Positions 1-6,482 of a stretch of DNA of 6,482 nucleotides are shown piece by piece. Under the pieces are notes generated by a model, which searched no databases, was not told the DNA's origin, and saw only the letters and a program-made list of their open reading frames with translations. The stretch is from Pseudomonadota bacterium. Its GTDB lineage: Bacteria; Pseudomonadota; Gammaproteobacteria; Burkholderiales; Burkholderiaceae_B. The stretch is from assembly GCA_023437255.1 (NCBI GenBank), contig JAEZGR010000023.1, positions 1 through 6,482 of the forward strand, written 5' to 3'. A program made the translations under genes and the position numbers. Position 1 is the first letter of the stretch, and every line of letters begins with the position of its first letter.

Positions 1-1507
<1,507 letters not shown>

Positions 1508-1659
1508 AGCCCTTGACGTTGCTACCCGCCCAGTGCCAGGAATGGTTAAGAATTGTACTTCTTTGTGCAAATCCCCCACTCCGCTCATGGTCGAACGGTC
1601 GATGACAAGCTGCTATGGTTTGAGTCTCAATCAAATGGCAGACGCATCGACCCGCATAC

Positions 1660-1664
1660 GGAGG
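1660..1664 (+). promoter_or_regulatory. Shine-Dalgarno site of the nitronate monooxygenase gene
   Basis: A perfect GGAGG lies 5 bases before ATG 1670. It fixes that ATG as the start, although the reading frame stays open upstream to a TTG at 1553. The 39 extra residues encoded there do not resemble the family N-terminus. Confidence 0.85.
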
Positions 1665-1669
1665 AAACA

Positions 1670-2734
1670 ATGAACACAGATCGGGCCAGCTTTCTCAAGG
1701 CGGTGGGCATCGAACACCCTATCGTGCAGGCGCCCATGGCCGGGGTGGCAACGCCTGAACTGGCTGCTGCGGTGTCAAACGCCGGAGCGCTGGGTTCTCT
1801 GGGCATCGGCGCCAGCACAGCCGATCAGGCGCGGCAGATGATCGAAGCCACCAAAGCGCTCACCGACCGCCCATTCAACGTGAACGTGTTCTGCCATGCG
1901 CCCGCACAGCGCGATCGGGCGCGGGAATCGGCCTGGCTGTCCCACCTGGCACCTCTCTTCAAGCAGGCCGGTGCGAAAGCGCCCGAGGCGCTCGACGAGA
2001 TCTACACCACCTTCCACGAAGACGCCGACACGTTCGAGATGCTGCTGGAGCAGCGCCCGGCCGTGATCAGCTTTCATTTCGGCATCCCTGCGCCCGAACG
2101 ACTCAAAGCATTCAAGAAAGCCGGCATCCATACGCTGGCCACCGCCACCAGCCTCAGCGAAGCACAACAGATCGAGGCTGCCGGCATCGATGCAATCGTC
2201 GCGCAGGGCATTGAAGCCGGCGGGCACCGCGGCATCTTCAACCCGGAAGGTGACGATCAGGCGTTGAGCACCGCCGTATTGGTCCGGCTTCTGGCCCACC
2301 ACACCCGGCTGCCCATCATCGCCGCCGGCGGCATCATGGATGGTCAGGGTATTTCAGCCATGCTCAACCTGGGCGCCAGCGCAGCCCAGCTGGGTACCGC
2401 CTTCATCCTGTGCCCTGAATCGGCGGCCAATGCTGCGTATCGGGCCAACCTGAAAAGTGCACGCGCCGCCAGCACCTGCCTGACACCGGTACTGTCGGGT
2501 CGCCCGGCGCGGGGCATGACCAACGCTTACATCAAGCATGGCAGCGCCCCGGGAAGCGTGCGCCCGGCCGACTACCCTGTTGCCTACGACGCCAACAAAC
2601 AATTATGTGCGGCAGCCGCCCGGAACGGCGCCCATGATTTCGCCGCACAGTGGGCGGGCCAGGGCGCCCCCCTCGCGCGCGAGATGCCGGCCGCCGAGCT
2701 CGTGCAAACCTTGCTTGCGGAGCTGAACGCCTGA
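1670..2734 (+). CDS. Nitronate monooxygenase (2-nitropropane dioxygenase family, class I)
   Basis: The product is a 354-residue cytoplasmic FMN enzyme with a TIM-barrel fold. It is predicted to oxidise alkyl nitronates, such as propionate 3-nitronate, to carbonyl compounds and nitrite. Visible family motifs are QAPMAGV at 20-26, FNVNVFCH at 69-76, [11 protein letters not shown] at 178-188 with the catalytic histidine of class I enzymes at 186, AAGGI at 218-222 (FMN phosphate loop) and GTAF at 242-245. The length is normal for the family and the ORF is intact. The start is set by a strong GGAGG. It is transcribed alone: divergent from the MHYT kinase gene and convergent with the dadA-type gene, whose stop is about 45 bp away. 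Related flavoproteins in this superfamily (enoyl-ACP reductase FabK-like, or uncharacterised NMO-like) are alternatives. The His186 context favours true class I. The in vivo substrate is unknown. Confidence 0.92.
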   Translation: MNTDRASFLKAVGIEHPIVQAPMAGVATPELAAAVSNAGALGSLGIGASTADQARQMIEATKALTDRPFNVNVFCHAPAQRDRARESAWLSHLAPLFKQAGAKAPEALDEIYTTFHEDADTFEMLLEQRPAVISFHFGIPAPERLKAFKKAGIHTLATATSLSEAQQIEAAGIDAIVAQGIEAGGHRGIFNPEGDDQALSTAVLVRLLAHHTRLPIIAAGGIMDGQGISAMLNLGASAAQLGTAFILCPESAANAAYRANLKSARAASTCLTPVLSGRPARGMTNAYIKHGSAPGSVRPADYPVAYDANKQLCAAAARNGAHDFAAQWAGQGAPLAREMPAAELVQTLLAELNA

Positions 2735-2746
2735 CCCCACGTGCGC

Positions 2747-2769
2747 GGGGCGCACGGTGCGTGTGCCCC
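2747..2769. terminator. Possible bidirectional hairpin between convergent genes
   Basis: GGGGCGCAC (2747-2755) can pair with GTGTGCCCC (2761-2769) over a 5-base loop, giving 9 bp including one G-U. It sits between the stop codons of the nitronate monooxygenase and dadA-type genes, where a shared terminator is expected. Neither strand has a following T-tract, so intrinsic termination is doubtful. Confidence 0.35.
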
Positions 2770-2779
2770 CCCTGGCCTG

Positions 2780-4081
2780 CTAGCCCTGGCGCGCCTGCGC
2801 CATGGGCTGAACCTGCAGCCCCTGTACCGCCGGCCTGCGCGCATGCAGGTCGGCCTCGACCAGCGCCGCCAGCTGCGCAGCCGTTGCACCCGAAAGTGTC
2901 CAGCCGAGGTGCCCGTGCCCGGTGTTGTAATACACGCCGCTGCGCCGACCGCGTTGAACGCGGGGCATCATGTCGGGCATCATGGGGCGCAGCCCGGCCC
3001 ACGGCACGATGCGCGAGGTGTTCATGCTGAAGTTGGCGCGGGTCCATCGCACCAACGGGTCGATACGGTCGGCCCTGATATCGCGATTCTCACCATTGAA
3101 CTCCGCGGTGCCGGCCACACGGAACCGGTCACGACCGAGCCGCGAGGTCACGATCTTGGCTTTTTCGTCGAGCAGGCTGACCCATGGTGCGCCTTGCGCG
3201 CTCTCTTCGTCATCGAGATGAACGGTGATCGAATAGCCCTTCACCGGGTACACGTTCAGCCGGTCTCCAGCCATGGCCGCCAGCTTGCGGCTGCCCACGC
3301 CGCCACAGATCACGACGGCATCAAATTCGAGCTGTTCCACTTCACCCGTGACCCGGTCCGTGGCGGCGTCGAGGGGCCGCACCTCGACACCCACCTTTTG
3401 CCCCGGGAATTGCAGTGCACCCACCTCACGACCGTACATGAAGCGCACCCCCTTGCGTTCGCAGGCCTGTGCGAGACCCCGCGTGAACTTGTGAATGTCG
3501 CCGGTCGCATCGGAAGGCGTGTAGAAGCCACCGAAATACTCGCCCTTGAGCGCCGGCTCAATCTGCCGAATTTCTTCCGACGTGACTGAATGGCGTTCCA
3601 GCCCGCCGGCCTGCAGCAGCGTATTTGCCCGCGCCGCCACGTCGAAACTTGCACGGTCATGGTAGAAGTGCAGAATGCCGCGCTTCTCCAGATCGAACTC
3701 AATGCCTTCCTGTTCGGCCATGGCAAACAGGTGGCGACGGGCTTCGATGGCGAGCTGCGTCGTGGCAATCGTGTTGTCGCGATACTTGCGGATTGCCCAG
3801 AGAAACTCACCCAACCAGCCATACTTGTGCCACGAAGGCTTGGGGTTAAGCAGCAACGGAGCATCTTTCTGCAACATCCAACGCAAGCCCTTCACCACGG
3901 TGGAAGGCTGGTTCCAGACTTCGGCGTTGGAAGCCGACAATTGCCCACCGTTGGCAAACGACGTTTCCATGGCGGCGTAGAGCTTGCGCTCCACCACGGT
4001 GACGTCGTGGCCGGCCTGATTCAGAAGATAAGCAGTGGTCACGCCGGTGATACCGGCGCCGAGAACGGCGATACGGGTCAT
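2780..4081 (-). CDS. dadA: D-amino-acid dehydrogenase family flavoprotein (DadA type)
   Basis: The product is a 433-residue FAD-dependent oxidoreductase of the DAO/DadA family. E. coli DadA, at 432 residues, oxidises D-amino acids to 2-oxo acids plus ammonia and passes electrons to the membrane quinone pool. The N-terminal dinucleotide-binding motif GAGITG is at 8-13, with the ribose-contacting acidic residue at Glu31. FAD-contact segments ETSFANGGQLS (39-49) and NTGHGHLGW (386-394) are present. Two regions differ from E. coli DadA as I recall it: SASNAEVWN after the GGQL motif, and GLRPMMPDMMPRV (363-375) where E. coli has a TPDGTP-type sequence. Substrate preference may therefore differ. 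The start at ATG 4081 is preceded by AGG 6 bases upstream. The leader holds a tandem glycine riboswitch, so glycine or a glycine-linked amino acid is the likely substrate or signal. No alanine racemase gene (dadX) is adjacent. Confidence 0.9.
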   Translation of the reverse strand: MTRIAVLGAGITGVTTAYLLNQAGHDVTVVERKLYAAMETSFANGGQLSASNAEVWNQPSTVVKGLRWMLQKDAPLLLNPKPSWHKYGWLGEFLWAIRKYRDNTIATTQLAIEARRHLFAMAEQEGIEFDLEKRGILHFYHDRASFDVAARANTLLQAGGLERHSVTSEEIRQIEPALKGEYFGGFYTPSDATGDIHKFTRGLAQACERKGVRFMYGREVGALQFPGQKVGVEVRPLDAATDRVTGEVEQLEFDAVVICGGVGSRKLAAMAGDRLNVYPVKGYSITVHLDDEESAQGAPWVSLLDEKAKIVTSRLGRDRFRVAGTAEFNGENRDIRADRIDPLVRWTRANFSMNTSRIVPWAGLRPMMPDMMPRVQRGRRSGVYYNTGHGHLGWTLSGATAAQLAALVEADLHARRPAVQGLQVQPMAQARQG

Positions 4082-4105
4082 GTAGTACCTGTCAACGAAA
4101 CAAGG

Positions 4106-4127
4106 GCAGTGGCCTTATGACCACCGC
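4106..4127 (-). promoter_or_regulatory. Candidate expression-platform hairpin of the glycine riboswitch
   Basis: On the minus strand GCGGTGGTC (4127-4119) can pair with GGCCACTGC (4114-4106) over an ATAA loop. This gives 9 bp with two G-U pairs. It lies directly after aptamer 2 and 24 bases before the dadA start codon. The sequence after it, CCTTGTTTCGTT, is only mildly T-rich, so it may be a weak attenuator or simply a structural element. Mechanism is inferred. Confidence 0.4.
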
Positions 4128-4133
4128 ACCCCA

Positions 4134-4302
4134 TCTGTCTTGGTACCTGAGAGCTTTGACCGCAATGCCTGCGGCATCCCCTTCGGTGGGCGCACTGTCA
4201 TGCGCCACTCTCCAGAGTGTCTGGCCGATGCAGTCCTGTTGCCTGAGAGTTTCCGGGGCGGTTGCTCCGTCGGCGTCGGCTCGGGGCCGAACTCTTCTGC
4301 AT
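4134..4302 (-). promoter_or_regulatory. Tandem (two-aptamer) glycine riboswitch
   Basis: On the minus strand two glycine aptamers lie in a row upstream of dadA. Aptamer 1 (4302-4228) has a closing helix ATGCAG/CTGCAT, an inner GAGT/ACTC helix, the core GCCGACGGAGCAA (4274-4262) and CTCTCAGGCAACAGGA. Aptamer 2 (4216-4134) has a TCTG/CAGA closing helix, a GAGAG/CTCTC helix (4212-4208 with 4153-4149), the core ACCGAAGGGGA (4187-4177) and CTCTCAGGTACCAAGACAGA. These match the conserved parts of the gcvT-type glycine riboswitch. The linker between the aptamers is about 11 bases, as usual for tandem forms. Aptamer 2 ends about 52 bases before the dadA ATG. Whether glycine turns the gene on or off cannot be read directly; control of a catabolic enzyme suggests ON. 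Confidence 0.93.
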
Positions 4303-4322
4303 GGCGTTGAAACGACGCGCTG

Positions 4323-4350
4323 AGAATAGCCGAGCTCAACGATTCGGGAA
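4323..4350 (-). promoter_or_regulatory. Tentative promoter of the riboswitch-dadA transcript
   Basis: A TATTCT -10 element (4328-4323) lies about 20 bases before aptamer 1, with a poor -35 candidate TTCCCG (4350-4345) at 16 bp spacing. A start near 4316 would just include the whole riboswitch. The -35 match is weak, so this is a position-based suggestion. Confidence 0.3.
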
Positions 4351-4382
4351 CTCAGTGCTTTCCCTTAGCCACGCCGCCGCAC

Positions 4383-4637
4383 CTACCTGTACTCATCGAA
4401 AAACATCCGCTTCTGCAGCGAGCCGCCGTGCTCCCGTAACCATGCTGACTCGCCGAGCTCGCACATTGCCTCGCGCACCTCGTCGCGCGTAAGGCCGACA
4501 TCTCTCAGCAGGCGATCATCGAGTTGAGCTGCATGGCGCAGCGTTGCGACAACCTCCCGACGCCGCAGGAATGCGCGCCACAGTCTCGCAAGCCGATAGA
4601 TGGCGGCCCATGGCCTGCCCAATGTGCTTGTCGTCAT
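4383..4637 (-). CDS. DUF1127 small protein
   Basis: This is an 84-residue basic protein with a DUF1127 (YjiS-like) core at about 24-57. It shows the typical pattern of arginine-rich helix, then LDDRLLRDVGLTRDEV at 39-54. DUF1127 proteins are small and helical; in some proteobacteria family members take part in RNA turnover, phosphate metabolism or stress responses, but no biochemical role can be assigned here. Its ATG at 4637-4635 overlaps the TGA of the upstream transporter gene (4636-4634) in an ATGA arrangement. Translational coupling and a shared transcript are therefore likely. A GGAG about 9 bases upstream, inside the transporter gene, can serve as ribosome-binding site. The N-terminal ~20 residues before the core and the tail after residue 60 are not recognised. 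Confidence 0.85.
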   Translation of the reverse strand: MTTSTLGRPWAAIYRLARLWRAFLRRREVVATLRHAAQLDDRLLRDVGLTRDEVREAMCELGESAWLREHGGSLQKRMFFDEYR

Positions 4638-5866
4638 CCCTGTAACTCCGAAACTGTCTGCCGCTGTGCAACAGGCGATTCATCGATGGCCAGGTGAAGC
4701 ACGGCTGCCACAAGCCCCGCAGCAATCGCAACGAGCCAGATCAGCTCATACGACTGGAAGACGTCGTAGACATAGCCGCCAAGCCACACGCCCAGAAAAC
4801 TGCCAAGCTGATGCCCAAAGAAGACGAAGCCAAACAACGTGGCCACATAACGCGTTCCAAACAGCCGAACCACCAGAGCGTTGGTCAGTGGCGCGGTGCC
4901 CAACCACAAGAAGCCCATCAACGCTGCAAACGCGTAGGTTCCCCCTGCAGTGACCGGAAAGGAGATGAACAGCAACATGGCCACGGCGCGCACCAGATAA
5001 ACGCCGGCCAGAACGTTCTTGCTGCTGAGCACACCGACCGAGCGGCCCGCGTAATACATGCCGAAAACATTGGCCAGCGCAATGCACGCCAGCGCCAATG
5101 CGGCATGATGCGCAGTCAGACCCTGGTCTGACAGATATGCCGGAAGATGAGTGGCAATGAACGCCAGCTGAAAACCACAGGCGAAGAAACCGGTGTTCAG
5201 CAACCAGAAGCCACGGTCCGAAAAGGCCTCTCCAACCGCAGCCCTGACCGACGCTGCACCAGTCTCGCCCACGTCATGTGCCGTTCTTCGGGGTTCCCGC
5301 AAAAGGACAGCCAGCGGCGACAAGGCGGCAATGGTGGCCCCCAACACAAGGCAGACCGTCGTCCATTCCAGTGCACTCAACAGGCTCTGCACGGCCGGCA
5401 CCATGGCAAATTGCCCAAGCCCGCCGACTGCACCGGCAACGGCAAGCGCCCAGCCTCGGGCTTCGGCAGCGAAAATGCGGCTGAGGGCTGCGTACACCGT
5501 GCCAAACGCTGTGCCCGACAACGCCAGGCCGATCAACAGGCCGTTAGTCAGCGTAAAGGCAGTGGGCGTCGAAGCCTGCGCCATGAGCACCAGGCCAAGC
5601 GCATACACGGCCATCCCCACGAAAATCACGCGCGCGCTGCCATATCGATCGGCGAGCATCCCGGTGAACGGCTGCGCCAGCCCCCACAAAAGGTTCTGCA
5701 CCGCCACGGCGAAGCCAAACGCCTCGCGGGTCCACCCCTGATCGACCAGCACCGGCTGCATGAAGAGACCCTGCGTGTGGCGCACACCCAATGCGGCTCC
5801 CATGACAATGCCTGCCGCAATCACAATGCTCCAGCTCTGTGCCGCCCCTGCTCTCGAAGGTTCCAT
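4634..5866 (-). CDS. MFS transporter (12 TM, monocarboxylate/OFA-like)
   Basis: The product is a 410-residue inner-membrane major facilitator superfamily permease with about 12 hydrophobic helices in two halves. The signature loop between TM2 and TM3 is present as GMLADRYGSARV (69-80). The N-terminal half (QGLFMQPV, then GWTREAFGFA and QNLLWGLAQPFTGMLADRYG) resembles the oxalate/formate-monocarboxylate branch of the MFS. A basic loop, REPRR, separates the halves near residue 190. The substrate is unknown; a small carboxylate or amino-acid-derived acid would suit the neighbours. The start at ATG 5866 has GGAG 6 bases upstream. Its stop overlaps the DUF1127 start. The gene is divergent from a MocR-type regulator, the usual position for that regulator's target. 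Confidence 0.9.
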   Translation of the reverse strand: MEPSRAGAAQSWSIVIAAGIVMGAALGVRHTQGLFMQPVLVDQGWTREAFGFAVAVQNLLWGLAQPFTGMLADRYGSARVIFVGMAVYALGLVLMAQASTPTAFTLTNGLLIGLALSGTAFGTVYAALSRIFAAEARGWALAVAGAVGGLGQFAMVPAVQSLLSALEWTTVCLVLGATIAALSPLAVLLREPRRTAHDVGETGAASVRAAVGEAFSDRGFWLLNTGFFACGFQLAFIATHLPAYLSDQGLTAHHAALALACIALANVFGMYYAGRSVGVLSSKNVLAGVYLVRAVAMLLFISFPVTAGGTYAFAALMGFLWLGTAPLTNALVVRLFGTRYVATLFGFVFFGHQLGSFLGVWLGGYVYDVFQSYELIWLVAIAAGLVAAVLHLAIDESPVAQRQTVSELQG

Positions 5867-5913
5867 GTCCGCTCCGCATACCGATACAGTTCCACGCGTT
5901 AACGTGTCCTTGT

Positions 5914-5943
5914 ATTATGCTTATCGCACAAAGAACGATACAA
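5914..5943 (-). promoter_or_regulatory. Candidate promoter of the MFS-DUF1127 operon
   Basis: On the minus strand, -35 TTGTAT (5943-5938) and -10 CATAAT (5919-5914, 5 of 6 to consensus) are 18 bp apart. A start near 5907 would give a leader of about 40 bases. The -35 overlaps an ATACAAT element, and the palindrome 5894-5907 lies at the start of the transcript. Other AT-rich hexamers nearby could also serve. Confidence 0.4.
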
Positions 5944-6033
5944 TAATAAATATTGAATAATACATTTACTAGAATTGTATTTATCAATGATGATTACGGG
6001 CTCGCACCTAATTCGAATGACGTGAACGTGCGG

Positions 6034-6063
6034 TTGGGAAGCAGTCCGTGACAATGGGATAAT
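6034..6063 (+). promoter_or_regulatory. Candidate promoter of the MocR-type regulator gene
   Basis: TTGGGA (6034-6039) and GATAAT (6058-6063, 5 of 6 to the -10 consensus) are separated by 18 bp. The predicted start near 6070 is about 28 bases before the GTG codon. Confidence 0.4.
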
Positions 6064-6085
6064 CCAGGCAATCAGTGCCGTATTC

Positions 6086-6090
6086 AGGAG
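6086..6090 (+). promoter_or_regulatory. Shine-Dalgarno site of the MocR-type regulator gene
   Basis: AGGAG lies 7 bases before GTG 6098 and supports this non-ATG start. No in-frame ATG occurs before or within the DNA-binding domain. Confidence 0.8.
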
Positions 6091-6097
6091 AAGCGCC

Positions 6098-6482
6098 GTG
6101 TCCGATCACTGGCTTGCCATTCAGCTGGAGCAGGCTGACAACACACTGCCGCTGCATGAGCGCCTGGCCCAGTGCATTGCGCAGGCCATTGAAGATGGCC
6201 ATTTCAATGAAACCGGTCGGCTGCCGACGCATCGCGAACTTGCCCGTACTGCCGCGGTGTCGATCGGCACCGTGACAAAGGCCATCGATGTATTGACCGC
6301 ACGCGGTCTGGTGCGCGGCCAGGTGGGGCGTGGCACCTTCATCATCGCGCCCTCGATCACGCCCCGCGCCGGCGTCATCGATCTTTCTGCCAACGTGCCT
6401 CCTCCCGTCGTGCCCGAAAGCGTCATGCTGCAGGCCGCCGAACGTGCCGTGCGCAACGTGCTGCATCTGCCCTCTTCCGGAC
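6098..6482 (+). CDS. MocR/GntR-family transcriptional regulator, N-terminal part (runs off the right edge)
   Basis: The visible 128 residues start at GTG 6098. Residues about 15-84 are a GntR winged helix-turn-helix: LPLHERLAQCIAQAI, then RLPTHRELA (41-49), the recognition helix around VSIGTVTKAIDVL (54-66), and the wing GRGTFI (77-82). It is followed by IDLSANVPPP (94-103), which is how the linker passes into the PLP-binding aminotransferase-like domain in MocR proteins. The rest of that domain, including the PLP lysine, is outside the window. MocR proteins use PLP or its amino-acid adducts as effector, so an amino acid could be the signal. Its likely target is the divergent MFS-DUF1127 operon, with possible autoregulation. 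A plain GntR of another subfamily is less likely because of the IDLSANVPPP segment. Confidence 0.88.
   Translation, partial: MSDHWLAIQLEQADNTLPLHERLAQCIAQAIEDGHFNETGRLPTHRELARTAAVSIGTVTKAIDVLTARGLVRGQVGRGTFIIAPSITPRAGVIDLSANVPPPVVPESVMLQAAERAVRNVLHLPSSG

Larger units (their letters stand above)
5867..6097. promoter_or_regulatory. Divergent promoter/operator region between the MFS and MocR-type genes
   Basis: This 231-bp gap contains a strongly AT-rich island (about 5908-5996) in an otherwise GC-rich window. It carries several related elements: TGTATTAT (5911-5918) inverted against ATAATACA (5957-5964); ATACAAT (5938-5944) inverted against ATTGTAT (5974-5980); a direct repeat CGATACA (5882-5888 and 5936-5942); and an imperfect palindrome ACGCGTTAACGTGT (5894-5907). 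MocR regulators are known to bind pairs of short repeats next to divergent target genes, so these are the candidate operators. Which one is used is not decidable by eye. Confidence 0.5.

Noticed and set aside
1586..1588. ATG at 1588 (minus) as start of the sensor kinase
   Set aside because: It has no visible ribosome-binding site and adds 27 residues before the usual MHYT N-terminus; kept only as an alternative.
1553..1669. In-frame TTG-initiated extension of the nitronate monooxygenase gene
   Set aside because: ATG 1670 has a perfect GGAGG and starts the family homology; the extension does not look like the family.
4115..4339. 74-codon open frame on the minus strand between DUF1127 and dadA
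   Set aside because: It lies on top of the glycine riboswitch, resembles no protein and has no ribosome-binding site; the conserved RNA explains the sequence.
4346..4364. GGGAA/TTCCC hairpin after the DUF1127 gene as a terminator
   Set aside because: Only 5 bp with a 9-base loop and no T-tract; too weak to call.
5147..5902. 251-codon plus-strand open frame antisense to the transporter
   Set aside because: Low-complexity polar translation with no family likeness; the minus strand is a complete MFS gene.

Overview
The window is a GC-rich chromosomal segment from a probable betaproteobacterium. Burkholderiales, perhaps an Alcaligenaceae-like genus, is my best guess, inferred from the gene set and from a tandem glycine riboswitch placed before a dadA-type gene; it is not proven. 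I see six protein genes, two of them cut by the window edges. I see no tRNA, rRNA, insertion sequence, phage gene or CRISPR array.

Layout. Positions 1-1507 (minus) hold the N-terminal part of a membrane sensor histidine kinase: a seven-helix MHYT domain, a FixL-type PAS domain and the start of the kinase core. A 162-bp divergent gap leads to a class I nitronate monooxygenase at 1670-2734 (plus). It converges on a dadA-type amino-acid dehydrogenase at 2780-4081 (minus), with a GC-rich hairpin between the two stops. The dadA leader (about 4082-4316) carries a clear two-aptamer glycine riboswitch and a possible expression platform. Further upstream on the same strand lie a DUF1127 small protein (4383-4637) and a 12-helix MFS transporter (4634-5866), joined by an ATGA stop/start overlap. 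An AT-rich divergent promoter region (5867-6097) with several repeats separates the transporter from a MocR/GntR-type regulator at 6098 (plus), which runs off the right edge.

How the parts may work together. The right half looks like a small amino-acid-related module. A PLP-type MocR regulator probably controls the divergent transporter/DUF1127 pair. Downstream, a flavin-dependent amino-acid dehydrogenase is put under direct glycine control. The transporter/DUF1127 transcript could read through into the riboswitch, which would then gate dadA inside a longer operon. The left half pairs a putative diatomic-gas or redox sensor kinase with a divergent nitronate-detoxifying flavoenzyme; a functional link there is only suggested by position.

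The most noteworthy items are the glycine riboswitch/dadA pairing with a possible Shine-Dalgarno-sequestering helix, the MHYT plus FixL-like PAS architecture with the heme-ligand histidine position conserved, and the repeat-rich AT island between the MocR regulator and the transporter. I see no wholly new system: each component belongs to a known family, and the novelty would lie in the wiring.
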